Below, one piece after another: positions 8,175 through 16,534 of a DNA stretch of 64,000 nt. Positions within the stretch are counted from its first letter, which is position 1. Each line of letters opens with the position of its first letter. The stretch is from an uncultured Bacteroidales bacterium (GTDB lineage: Bacteria; Bacteroidota; Bacteroidia; Bacteroidales; Paludibacteraceae): contig CACZEL010000005.1 of assembly GCA_902780235.1 (NCBI GenBank), positions 1 to 64,000 on the forward strand, in the 5' to 3' direction. Below the pieces are notes generated by a model. That model was not told the origin of the DNA, searched no databases, and worked only from the letters and a program-made list of their open reading frames with translations. A program made the position numbers and the translations under genes.

Positions 8175-9213
8175 CGATAGCGCAGAAATCGTGGTCGAGG
8201 TATTTGAAATAACCGGCTTGGCAGACCATGGCGGCATTGTCGGTCGTGAATGAGAAAGGCGGGATGAAGACCTGCCAATGATACTTGGCGCCGTGGTCGA
8301 TGAAGGCCTGCCGCAGGGCGCTGTTGGCACTCACGCCTCCTGCCACCGCTACTTGGTTGATTCCCAAGTCCTTGGCGGCTTTCCTGAGTTTGCGCATCAG
8401 GATATCGACGACGGTCGCCTGCAGGCTCGCGCACATGTCTTCGCGCAGGTTCGGTACGCGTTCCGCCAGTTCGTCGATCGTCTCTACGCCGTGCGTCTTG
8501 AGCATGTCGCGCAAGGTATAGAGGAACGAGGTCTTGAGGCCCGAGAACGAGTAGTTATAGCCCGCGATATTGGGTTTGGCGAAGGGATATTTGTTCGGAT
8601 CGCCGAGTTTGGCGAGCTTGTCGATCCACGGTCCACCCGGGTACGGCAGACCGAGCACCTTGGCGCACTTGTCAAACGCCTCTCCGGCGGCATCGTCGAT
8701 GGTCTGACCGATGATCTCCATCCGGTTATAGGCCTTGACGAGCACGATCTGCGAGTTACCGCCGCTCACGAGCAGGCAGAGGAACGGAAAATCAGGATGT
8801 TTGATGGTCATGGCCTGCTGGGCTTTCAGCTCTTCGGAAGGCTCCACAAAATGCGCCAAGACATGCCCTTGCAAGTGGTTCACGTCGATGAGCGGCACGT
8901 TGAGCGCCAAGGCCAGACCTTTGGCAAAAGAGGTGCCGACGAGCAAAGACCCCAAGAGACCCGGACCGCGCGTAAAAGCGATCGCGGAGATGTCCTCTTT
9001 GGTCACGCCCGCACGCTTCAACGCCGTATCCACCACCGGCAGAATATTCTGCTGATGCGCCCGACTCGCCAACTCCGGTACGACCCCGCCGTACTCCTCA
9101 TGCACTTTCTGACTCGCTATCACATTACTGCGCAAGATACCGTCCACGATCACCGCAGACGAGGTATCATCACAACTCGATTCTATCGCTACTATAACTA
9201 CCGGCTTTTCCAT
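8143..9213 (-). CDS. tsaD: tRNA N6-threonylcarbamoyladenosine synthase, TsaD
   Basis: The 356-residue TsaD (Kae1/YgjD) subunit, which transfers the threonylcarbamoyl group to A37 of ANN-decoding tRNAs with TsaB and TsaE. It opens with VIVAIESSCDDTSSAVI and carries the metal-binding HLQGH motif (residues about 113-117) and an ASKIN/HSP70-like ATPase layout (LLVSGGNSQI; VAVAGGVSANSALR). The length is normal. A clear promoter lies 20 bp upstream. Confidence 0.97.
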   Translation of the reverse strand: MEKPVVIVAIESSCDDTSSAVIVDGILRSNVIASQKVHEEYGGVVPELASRAHQQNILPVVDTALKRAGVTKEDISAIAFTRGPGLLGSLLVGTSFAKGLALALNVPLIDVNHLQGHVLAHFVEPSEELKAQQAMTIKHPDFPFLCLLVSGGNSQIVLVKAYNRMEIIGQTIDDAAGEAFDKCAKVLGLPYPGGPWIDKLAKLGDPNKYPFAKPNIAGYNYSFSGLKTSFLYTLRDMLKTHGVETIDELAERVPNLREDMCASLQATVVDILMRKLRKAAKDLGINQVAVAGGVSANSALRQAFIDHGAKYHWQVFIPPFSFTTDNAAMVCQAGYFKYLDHDFCAIDEVPFAKTTI

Positions 9214-9232
9214 CGTTTTATCAAATTGGCTG

Positions 9233-9264
9233 CAAAATTACAACAAAAAATGCATATATGCAAA
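9233..9264 (-). promoter_or_regulatory. tsaD promoter
   Basis: Read on the minus strand, TTTG (9264-9261) and TAATTTTG (9240-9233) are 20 bp apart. A TGCATATATGCA palindrome (9251-9262) starts within the -33 box. It is back to back with the lysS promoter. Confidence 0.8.
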
Positions 9265-9269
9265 TTTTA

Positions 9270-9301
9270 TTTGCACATATCAAAAAAAAATCGTAAATTT
9301 G
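9270..9301 (+). promoter_or_regulatory. lysS promoter
   Basis: TTTG (9270-9273) and TAAATTTG (9294-9301) with a 20-bp spacer. It is divergent from the tsaD promoter; the two -33 boxes are only 5 bp apart, so one DNA-binding protein could affect both. Confidence 0.78.
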
Positions 9302-9349
9302 CACCCGATTTTGTATATTAGGCATAATAAGGAATAAATACAACATTAT

Positions 9350-10927
9350 ATGGAATTAAGTGAACAAGAAATCGTACGCAGACAAAGTCTGCAGACCATG
9401 CGTGACATGGGGATCGACCCCTACCCTGCTGCGGAGTATGAAGTGACCGGTTATTCGACCGACATCAAAGCCCACTTCGTGGACAATGATGCAAATGGTG
9501 CAAATGATGCAAATGGTGAACGTATCTGGCATACCGGTGATCCGGTGCGTATCGCCGGCCGTTTGATGAGCAAACGTATCATGGGTAAGGCCTCGTTTAT
9601 CGAGATTCAAGACTCCAAGGGACGTATTCAGGTATATGTAAGCCGCGATGATATCCAAGCGCCGGTACCGGAAGAGCCAACAGCAAACAGCCAAGAGCTA
9701 ACAGCTGATCAGCAGATGTACAACGTGGTATTCAAGAAGCTGCTCGATATCGGTGACTTCATCGGCATCGAGGGCTTCGTGTTCCGCACCCAGATGGGTG
9801 AGATCAGCGTACATGCGAAAAAACTGACCGTACTCGCCAAGAGTCTGCGTCCGCTGCCGATCGTCAAATACAAAGACGGTGTGGCCTACGACGGCTTCAA
9901 TGACCCGGAACAGCGTTACCGTCAGCGTTACGTGGATCTGGTGGTGAACGAAGGCGTGAAAGACACCTTCCTCAAACGCGCGACGATCCTGCGCACGATG
10001 CGTCAGGTCTTCGACGAGGCAGGTTATACGGAGGTAGAGACCCCGATTCTGCAACAGATAGCCGGAGGTGCTTCGGCTCGTCCGTTCATCACACATCACA
10101 ACTCGCTCGACGTAGATATGTACCTGCGTATCGCAACCGAGCTCTACCTCAAGCGCCTCATCGTAGGCGGTTTTGAAGGCGTGTATGAGATTGGTCGTAA
10201 CTTCCGCAACGAAGGTATGGACCGCAGCCACAACCCCGAGTTCACCTGCATGGAGCTCTACGTACAATACAAGGACTATAACTGGATGATGACCTTCACG
10301 GAGCAGCTCCTGGAGCGCATCGCGATCGCTGTCAACGGCACGACCAAAGTGCAGATCGGTGACCACGAAGTCGATTTCAAAGCGCCGTACCGCCGTCTGC
10401 CTATCCTCGATGCCATCAAGGAGAAGACGGGTCTGGACTTGGCTTCCATGAGCGAGGACGAGATCCGCGTAGAGGCCAAGAAACTCGGCGTCGAAGATAC
10501 GGAGCATATGGGTAAGGGCAAGCTGATCGACGAGATCTTCGGCGAGACCTGCGAGGGTACGTTCATCCAGCCGACCTTCATCACCGACTACCCGGTGGAG
10601 ATGAGTCCGCTGACGAAGATGCACCGCTCCAAACCCGGTCTGACCGAGCGTTTCGAGTTGATGGTGAACGGTAAGGAGTTGGCAAACGCCTATTCCGAGC
10701 TCAACGACCCGATCGACCAGTACAACCGCTTCGTGGAGCAGATGAAACTCGCCGACAAGGGTGACGACGAAGCGATGGTGATTGACCATGACTTCATGCG
10801 CGCGTTGGAATATGGTATGCCGCCGACCTCGGGTATCGGTATCGGTATCGACCGTCTGGCTATCCTCATGACCGGACAACCCACCATACAGGAGGTTTTA
10901 TTGTTCCCGACGATGCGTCCGGAATAA
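9350..10927 (+). CDS. lysS: Lysyl-tRNA synthetase (class II)
   Basis: It charges tRNA-Lys with lysine. The 525-residue protein has an N-terminal OB-fold anticodon domain (about 60-190) and a class II catalytic core: motif 2 around YEIGRNFRNEGMDRSHNPEF (residues about 280-300) and motif 3 GIGIGIDRLAI near the C-terminus. Two repeat-coded inserts interrupt the OB region: residues about 46-57 (a 9-bp DNA repeat giving NDANGANDANG) and 110-121 (TANSQELTADQQ). Both lie in loops before conserved strands. It is a little shorter than many Bacteroidales LysS. Confidence 0.97.
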   Translation: MELSEQEIVRRQSLQTMRDMGIDPYPAAEYEVTGYSTDIKAHFVDNDANGANDANGERIWHTGDPVRIAGRLMSKRIMGKASFIEIQDSKGRIQVYVSRDDIQAPVPEEPTANSQELTADQQMYNVVFKKLLDIGDFIGIEGFVFRTQMGEISVHAKKLTVLAKSLRPLPIVKYKDGVAYDGFNDPEQRYRQRYVDLVVNEGVKDTFLKRATILRTMRQVFDEAGYTEVETPILQQIAGGASARPFITHHNSLDVDMYLRIATELYLKRLIVGGFEGVYEIGRNFRNEGMDRSHNPEFTCMELYVQYKDYNWMMTFTEQLLERIAIAVNGTTKVQIGDHEVDFKAPYRRLPILDAIKEKTGLDLASMSEDEIRVEAKKLGVEDTEHMGKGKLIDEIFGETCEGTFIQPTFITDYPVEMSPLTKMHRSKPGLTERFELMVNGKELANAYSELNDPIDQYNRFVEQMKLADKGDDEAMVIDHDFMRALEYGMPPTSGIGIGIDRLAILMTGQPTIQEVLLFPTMRPE

Positions 10928-10929
10928 AG

Positions 10930-10959
10930 ATATTCATTATTCATTAATCATTATTCATT
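10930..10959. repeat. ATTCATT heptamer repeat
   Basis: Four units of ATTCATT/AATCATT with period 7 fill the gap between lysS and gpsA. Confidence 0.8.
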
Positions 10960-10966
10960 GAATAAC

Positions 10967-11956
10967 ATGTATCGGAAGATAGCTATACTCGGTTCGGGAT
11001 CTTGGGCGACGGCATTGGCTAAGATCGTGATGTCTAACCAAGGTGAGATCAACTGGTTCATCCGTCGCCAAGAGGTGATCGACGAGTTCATCTCCACCGG
11101 CAAGAACCCCTCCTATCTCGGTGCAGCCGAGTTTGATGTGAGTCGTATTCATTTTTCGGCAGACATCAACCAGACGGTAGCGCAGTCGGACGTACTGATC
11201 CTCGCGATCCCTTCGCCGTACGTCAAGCAGACGCTGACGAAGATCCGTCGCGACATGACGCATAAGGTCGTCATCTCTGCCGTCAAAGGTATGATCCCCG
11301 ACGATAACGTCATCATCACGGACTACCTGCACGAGCGTTTCCGTATTCCGTTTGACCAATTGGGCGTCATCGCCGGTCCGTGTCACGCCGAAGAGATCGC
11401 GTTGGAGCGGCTTAGTTACCTCACCATCGGCTGCGAGAACCGTCAGAACGCAGAGTTATGGGCGAAACTTTTCCAGACCCCGTACGTTCATACCACCATC
11501 TCGAGCGACGTGATCGGTCTCGAGTACAGTTCGGTCATGAAAAATATCTACGCGATCGCAGCCGGTATGTGTCAGGCGCTGCATTATGGCGATAACTTCC
11601 AAGCCGTGCTGCTGAGTAACGCCATTCAGGAGATCCAGCGTTTTGCGACGGCGATGAGTAACGTACCGCGTGACATCACCGCTTCGGGCTACCTCGGCGA
11701 CGTGCTGGTGACGGGTTATTCGCAGTTCAGTCGAAACCGTCAGTTCGGTCAGATGCTGGGTCTGGGTTATTCCGTCAAAGCCGCACAGATGGAGATGGAG
11801 ATGGTAGCCGAAGGATACTACGGCACGAAAGCCATCCATGAGGCGAACCAGCGCATGCAGGTGGCACTGCCGATCGTCGATGCGCTGTACGAGATCCTGT
11901 ACAACAAGCAGAAAGCCAAACCGATCATTAAGTCATTAACAACTAAATTACAATAA
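10967..11956 (+). CDS. gpsA: Glycerol-3-phosphate dehydrogenase [NAD(P)+]
   Basis: It reduces dihydroxyacetone phosphate to sn-glycerol-3-phosphate for phospholipid synthesis. A Rossmann [10 protein letters not shown] motif is near residue 8. I chose the ATG at 10967; an in-frame TTG at 10958 belongs to the upstream heptamer repeat. Conserved SAVKGM and GPCHAEE motifs and a helical C-terminal substrate domain ([10 protein letters not shown]) are present. The 329 residues are the usual length. The stop is 1 bp from the pgi start. Confidence 0.95.
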   Translation: MYRKIAILGSGSWATALAKIVMSNQGEINWFIRRQEVIDEFISTGKNPSYLGAAEFDVSRIHFSADINQTVAQSDVLILAIPSPYVKQTLTKIRRDMTHKVVISAVKGMIPDDNVIITDYLHERFRIPFDQLGVIAGPCHAEEIALERLSYLTIGCENRQNAELWAKLFQTPYVHTTISSDVIGLEYSSVMKNIYAIAAGMCQALHYGDNFQAVLLSNAIQEIQRFATAMSNVPRDITASGYLGDVLVTGYSQFSRNRQFGQMLGLGYSVKAAQMEMEMVAEGYYGTKAIHEANQRMQVALPIVDALYEILYNKQKAKPIIKSLTTKLQ

Positions 11957-11957
11957 T

Positions 11958-13301
11958 ATGCAACTTTGTTTAAAAAATGCAGCTTCGTTCGTAGATGCAG
12001 CTGCGCTCAAGAAACTCGAGTCTCAAACAGAAGCAGCTAACCTGCTGTTGGAGAACGGTCAAGGTGCCGGTAACGACTATATCGGTTGGGTTCACCTGCC
12101 CTCTTCCATCACGGAGGCTTTCCTCGATGAAGTACAGGCGGTAGCAGACGATCTGCGCAAGCGTTGTGAGGTCGTTATTGTAGCCGGTATCGGTGGATCG
12201 TACCTCGGTGCACGTGCCGTGAATGACGCCTTGGCTTCTGCTTTCGATGCGTTTGTAGCCAAGGACCGCAAGAACCCGTACGTGGTATATGCAGGTAACA
12301 ATATCGGCGAGGACTACCTCGCTGAACTGATGGAGTTCATCGCGGACAAGCAGTTTGGTATTATCAATATTTCCAAGTCGGGCACGACGACCGAGACCGC
12401 GCTGGCTTTCCGTCTGCTGAAGACCATGCTGGAGAAGCAAGTTGGCAAAGAGGAAGCGAAACATCGTATTGTAGCCGTTACCGACCGTGCCAAAGGTGCA
12501 CTGCGCAGCCTCGCTACCAAAGAGGGCTACAAGACCTTCGTCATCCCCGATAACGTAGGCGGTCGTTTCTCGGTGCTGACGCCGGTAGGCTTGCTGCCGA
12601 TCGCTGTGGCAGGCGGTGACATCAAGGCTCTCGTAAAGGGTGCACAAGACATGGAGAAAGCGACGGACGTGAAAGTGCCGTTCGCAGAGAACCCGGCATG
12701 CCAATACGCTGCGATGCGTAACGCCCTCTATCAGAGCGGTAAGAAGATCGAGATCCTCGTGAACTTTAACCCCAAACTGCATTACTTCAGCGAGTGGTGG
12801 AAACAGTTGTACGGTGAGAGCGAAGGCAAGGACCACAAGGGTATTTTCCCGGCTTCGGTGGACTTCACGACCGACCTTCACTCGATGGGTCAGTATATCC
12901 AGGACGGCGAGCGCGCCATCTTCGAGACCGTTATCTCGATTGAGAAAGCCAACAAGAGCGTGCTCGTACCGATGGACGAAGAGAACCTCGACGGCCTCAA
13001 TTTCCTCGCCGGCAAGCGTGTGGATGAGGTGAACAAGATGGCTGAACTCGGTACGCAACTTGCCCACGTGGACGGCGGTGTACCGAATATCCGTATCTCG
13101 TTTGAGAAGATCGACGAGTACAACATCGGTCAGTTCATCTATTTCTTCGAGCGCGGATGCGGTATCTCGGGCTACGTACTCGACGTCAATCCGTTCAACC
13201 AACCGGGCGTAGAGGCATACAAGAAGAATATGTTCGCCCTGCTGGACAAACCCGGTTATGAGGCTGAGTCCAAAGCCATCAAAGAGAGACTCGGAAAGTG
13301 A
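11958..13301 (+). CDS. pgi: Glucose-6-phosphate isomerase
   Basis: It interconverts glucose-6-phosphate and fructose-6-phosphate. At 447 residues it has the length of the shorter bacterial PGI form. It shows [12 protein letters not shown] (phosphate binding), the [10 protein letters not shown] phosphosugar loop and the C-terminal [12 protein letters not shown] segment with the catalytic lysine region. It is placed directly after gpsA (1 bp gap), forming a lysS-gpsA-pgi forward group that ends in a terminator. Confidence 0.97.
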   Translation: MQLCLKNAASFVDAAALKKLESQTEAANLLLENGQGAGNDYIGWVHLPSSITEAFLDEVQAVADDLRKRCEVVIVAGIGGSYLGARAVNDALASAFDAFVAKDRKNPYVVYAGNNIGEDYLAELMEFIADKQFGIINISKSGTTTETALAFRLLKTMLEKQVGKEEAKHRIVAVTDRAKGALRSLATKEGYKTFVIPDNVGGRFSVLTPVGLLPIAVAGGDIKALVKGAQDMEKATDVKVPFAENPACQYAAMRNALYQSGKKIEILVNFNPKLHYFSEWWKQLYGESEGKDHKGIFPASVDFTTDLHSMGQYIQDGERAIFETVISIEKANKSVLVPMDEENLDGLNFLAGKRVDEVNKMAELGTQLAHVDGGVPNIRISFEKIDEYNIGQFIYFFERGCGISGYVLDVNPFNQPGVEAYKKNMFALLDKPGYEAESKAIKERLGK

Positions 13302-13328
13302 AAGGTGAAAGGTGAAAAGTGAAAGGTA
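13296..13328. repeat. GTGAAAG heptamer repeat
   Basis: About four units of GTGAAAG/GTGAAAA with period 7 at and just after the pgi stop codon. Confidence 0.8.
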
Positions 13329-13362
13329 AAAAAAAATCGGCTCATAAGAGTCGATTTTTTTT
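13329..13362 (+). terminator. Terminator of the pgi operon
   Basis: AAATCGGCTC pairs with GAGTCGATTT (one G-T pair) around ATAA, followed by a run of eight or more T. Confidence 0.88.
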
Positions 13363-13402
13363 GTGAGCCACTTCTTATCTCGCTACGCTCGAACGATTTG
13401 CC

Positions 13403-13435
13403 TCAAAACAAAAGAACCACCCAAAGGTGATTCTT
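13403..13435 (-). terminator. Terminator of tRNA-Thr
   Basis: On the minus strand AAGAATCACC pairs with GGTGGTTCTT around TTTG, followed by TTGTTTTG. It lies 9 bases past the tRNA 3' end and faces the pgi terminator. Confidence 0.75.
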
Positions 13436-13443
13436 CCGTTTTG

Positions 13444-13516
<73 letters not shown>

Positions 13517-13527
13517 GAAAGCGGGTG

Positions 13528-13559
13528 CAAAGGTACTGCTTTTTTTTGAATTGACCAAA
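13528..13559 (-). promoter_or_regulatory. tRNA-Thr promoter
   Basis: TTTG (13559-13556) and TACCTTTG (13535-13528) with a 20-bp spacer. The 40 bases around it match the tRNA-Pro promoter at 28271-28310 at all but three positions. Confidence 0.85.
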
Positions 13560-13574
13560 TTTTTTTGCATTTTT

Positions 13575-13606
13575 TTTGCATATATGGTATAATTTTTGTA
13601 CCTTTG
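13575..13606 (+). promoter_or_regulatory. T9SS plug gene promoter
   Basis: TTTG (13575-13578) and TACCTTTG (13599-13606) with a 20-bp spacer. The gene's ATG lies only 9 bases past the box, so the mRNA should have almost no leader. Confidence 0.85.
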
Positions 13607-13615
13607 CAGTCGAAA

Positions 13616-14815
13616 ATGAGAAAAATCGCATCGATATTGGTCTTTTTGGCATGCAGTTTGGGTCTTTTGGCGCAGACCCATACGCGCGTATATAATGAGA
13701 ATATACGCACGTTGCGCGTCGCGCGCGAGGTGCTGGATCTGGAGGATATGCAGCCGCTCCGGATCTCGTTTGACGAGATGAGTCACGATGTGCATTTTTA
13801 CACTTATACCGTCACGCAACTCAACAGCGACCTGCTCTCGGGCGAGTACCTGCACGGTTTCACAACCAAGGACATCACCGATTTTGAGCACTCGATCAAT
13901 ACGAGCCGCGAATATACGCATTACTGGTTCGAGTTTCCGAATGAGGACATGACCGTGACCAAAAGCGGTGCGTACCGCATCCTTATCTACGAGGACGGCG
14001 ATCCGGAGAAGAAGATCGCGGAGGTGGATTTCTGCGTCGTGGAGCCGCTCGTGAAGATCGACGCCAAAGTGCGTGCCAACACGGATATCGAGTTGAACTG
14101 TCGTTACCAGCAGGTGGATATCGATGTAGCGATCGACCATACGGTTAGTTTTCAGCCTTCTGAGTTCAAGCTCGTCGTGACGCAGAACAATCGTCTGGAC
14201 AATGCCGTCACGCTCACGCAGCCTACGTTCGTAGAACCCAAACGCTTGCGCTATATCAACTCGAAAGCCCTGATTTTCGAAGGCGGCAACGAGTATCACC
14301 ATTTCGATGCTTTCTCTTGTTTCTATGCCGGTCACGGCATCGACCGCGTCTTCCATGAGAACGGCGACTACCATACGATCCTCTTTGCGGACGAGATCAC
14401 GCAAGGGCAATACATCCATGAGTTTGATTCGGACGGCCGCTTTGTGGTGAACGCCGAGCGGACGAGCGATGTCGACACGGAGGCGGAGTATATGTGGGTC
14501 TATTGGACGTTGCCGATGGAGAAGCCTTGGTTCGACGGCGCATTGTATGTAGGCGGTGAGTTATTCCAGAACGAGATGAGTCTGCGAAACCGCATGCAGT
14601 ACGATGTGGATGCAAAAGTCTATTGGCTCACGGCGCTCGTCAAACAGGGAGGGTATGACTACCAGTATTGGTTCGTGCCCAAAGGACAAAAAACTACCAT
14701 CCAACGTGTGGATGGCAGTTATTGGCAGACGGAGAACGAGTATGCGATCTATGTTTGGTGGCGACCCTTCGGAGCCCGTTACGACCGCCTCGTCGGCGTC
14801 TCGTTTATCAAATAA
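13616..14815 (+). CDS. Type IX secretion system plug protein (DUF5103 family)
   Basis: A 399-residue exported protein of the family formerly called DUF5103. In the T9SS, plug proteins close the lateral gate or the pore of the outer-membrane SprA/Sov translocon. The ATG at 13616 begins a signal peptide (MRKIASILVFLACSLGLLAQ). Family features include NIRTLRV near the mature start, YTVTQLNSDLLSGEYLHGF and the YTHYWFEFPNEDMTVTKSG block, where the tyrosine/phenylalanine-rich strands are typical. It acts in the outer membrane or periplasm. The porU and porV genes of the same system are about 32 kb away in this window. Confidence 0.88.
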   Translation: MRKIASILVFLACSLGLLAQTHTRVYNENIRTLRVAREVLDLEDMQPLRISFDEMSHDVHFYTYTVTQLNSDLLSGEYLHGFTTKDITDFEHSINTSREYTHYWFEFPNEDMTVTKSGAYRILIYEDGDPEKKIAEVDFCVVEPLVKIDAKVRANTDIELNCRYQQVDIDVAIDHTVSFQPSEFKLVVTQNNRLDNAVTLTQPTFVEPKRLRYINSKALIFEGGNEYHHFDAFSCFYAGHGIDRVFHENGDYHTILFADEITQGQYIHEFDSDGRFVVNAERTSDVDTEAEYMWVYWTLPMEKPWFDGALYVGGELFQNEMSLRNRMQYDVDAKVYWLTALVKQGGYDYQYWFVPKGQKTTIQRVDGSYWQTENEYAIYVWWRPFGARYDRLVGVSFIK

Positions 14816-14836
14816 TGCTATTCTTTATTCCTCGAA

Positions 14837-16534
14837 TCACCTTACTCTCTGACCTTGTACGTTGTACAATTGGTCACCTATTTGGATGAATAGTTGATTG
14901 TTAATCAACAGCTTTTGGCTATTGGCTTTTGGCTCTTGGCTCCTCTTCTCGATATCCGTCGTGCCTGTGTTAGTGAGGTAGGCCGAATAGGTCGTACCCG
15001 AACCGGTAGCATTGATCGTAACGGATGTGAAACCGATACCTTGACCTGTGTTGTAGTTCGTCGAGAAAGTCAGCGGCGAACGCCCGGAGAAGTTCTTCGT
15101 GTTGGTCCACGTATAGTCCGTCAGGGTCTTTCCGTTGGTAGCGACGATGGTCGCGATCGGGGTATCTCCGGCTTTGACGTCGAGATTGCAGTACTGCGCT
15201 CCGCCATAGGTGCGGATATTGACCTCGATAGACGATAGACCGGCCAGATTGATCTCCGGCGAGGTCAACATTTTGCCCTTATCCAGCAGCCAATACGAAC
15301 CGCTTACTGAAGCCGTATTCGTCCATCCTTCTTGATTGTTCTCATCGTAGGTATAGACCGCAGGCTCTACGGTAGCCCCCTGCTCCGCGTGCGCAAAGAC
15401 GGCATAGAGGACGATGTCTGCCGTGATGACCGGGATGTCAGACGGCGTCTTGTAGAGCACAGGCGATTGATCGGCAGTACCTTCGATAGGCGCCGTGGTC
15501 CAACCCATGAAGACATCGCTCGTCGAAGAGCAGGAGACAGGAGTCTCCGGGAAGGCCGTGACGGCACGACCGGCGATGATCGAATCGGTATAGAGGGCTG
15601 TACCGCAGACTGACCACGTGACGCCGTATTTGGTCACCTCTCCCGGGTTATAACCGCCGCCTTCGCAGGTCGGCGTCATGGACGATAGATCGATCGTCTG
15701 ACCGATCTTATTGCCCCAGATATACTCGACAAGTTCGGGGAAGTCGATAAACGGATTCCGGTTATGCTGGATCCCGTAAACGGCTTGATTGCGGTCGATC
15801 TCTTTCTGCGAAACGGGATCCTGGCGATGCCAGTCCAGCAGGAAAGAGAGGCTGTAAGCGGTGAAGTTCGTCGGGTTGGAGGTGAACATTTTCGCGCCGT
15901 TACCGGAGTTAAGGACGTTATTCCGATAGCGCGCGACCATATAGAAGAACGTACGTGCGAAATCACCTTTGTACTGGTCGTCGGGTTCATAGCAGACACC
16001 GATACCCGAAGTGGTCGAAGTACCCAGTTTACCCAGACCGTGATGATTGGGGTCTTTGCTAAAACCGTTATTGGTAGCTACCACGCCGTACGGATAGTTC
16101 GAACGCAGGTTATTGATACGCGCGTCAGTCGGATAAACGTTGAACAGGTCCGACACCATCGGGCCCGAACCGAGCCATGACTGACAGCAGACATGCTCTT
16201 TGTTCCAACCGTCACAAACGGCAGACTGCGGAACGTTGGCATGCGACATGTAGAAGGTACAGGTCGAGTACATGTCCCACAGCGTGTCGTTGTAAAAATC
16301 CGTCTGCGCGTAGTAGGGTTCAAGCCCGGAATAAGCGATGACATTATGGTCATCGATGATGGCGCAGAGAGTCGTCAAAATAGCATCCGCGTTCTTCTTA
16401 CCGTCCACGGAGCTGTAATAATTCTCCGGGATAGCGGCAACGCCGACAACGACGTTAGCGGACAAGAGACCGCTGAAACTCAAAGACAAAAGACCGCAGA
16501 CCAGTCTGCTCAAAGATAAAAGACTTCTTCTCAT
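14837..16534 (-). CDS. Secreted endonuclease I family nuclease (paralogue 2)
   Basis: A 565-residue exported protein whose first 300 residues follow the endonuclease I (His-Me finger) family. The core is WNKEHVCCQSW, where the usual form is EHxxPxSW, so the proline is replaced by cysteine. Downstream DLFNVYPTD lacks the second histidine usually seen in DLHHL. The catalytic His-Glu neighbourhood is kept, as are NNLRSN and DPVSQKEIDRN. Residues about 320-520 are two beta-rich modules shared with the upstream paralogue. The short tail QLYNVQGQRVR resembles the C-terminal sorting sequences of T9SS cargo. Just before it, residues about 531-543 are coded by a GGCTATT-type repeat. It overlaps the upstream paralogue by 4 bp. 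Confidence 0.85.
   Translation of the reverse strand: MRRSLLSLSRLVCGLLSLSFSGLLSANVVVGVAAIPENYYSSVDGKKNADAILTTLCAIIDDHNVIAYSGLEPYYAQTDFYNDTLWDMYSTCTFYMSHANVPQSAVCDGWNKEHVCCQSWLGSGPMVSDLFNVYPTDARINNLRSNYPYGVVATNNGFSKDPNHHGLGKLGTSTTSGIGVCYEPDDQYKGDFARTFFYMVARYRNNVLNSGNGAKMFTSNPTNFTAYSLSFLLDWHRQDPVSQKEIDRNQAVYGIQHNRNPFIDFPELVEYIWGNKIGQTIDLSSMTPTCEGGGYNPGEVTKYGVTWSVCGTALYTDSIIAGRAVTAFPETPVSCSSTSDVFMGWTTAPIEGTADQSPVLYKTPSDIPVITADIVLYAVFAHAEQGATVEPAVYTYDENNQEGWTNTASVSGSYWLLDKGKMLTSPEINLAGLSSIEVNIRTYGGAQYCNLDVKAGDTPIATIVATNGKTLTDYTWTNTKNFSGRSPLTFSTNYNTGQGIGFTSVTINATGSGTTYSAYLTNTGTTDIEKRSQEPKANSQKLLINNQLFIQIGDQLYNVQGQRVR
14905..14943. repeat. TTTTGGCTATTGGC heptamer repeat inside a CDS
   Basis: Five units of GGCTATT/GGCTTTT/GGCTCTT lie in the 3' end of the endonuclease gene and code for SQEPKANSQK. 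Confidence 0.85.

Noticed and set aside
9698..10879. Long open frame on the minus strand opposite lysS
   Set aside because: It mirrors the codons of a well-supported gene; the translation is His/Val/Leu-rich without motifs. The same applies to frames opposite pgi (11970-13202), the two lipoproteins (1817-2863), the beta-CASP gene (29158-30006) and lptD (41160-42110).
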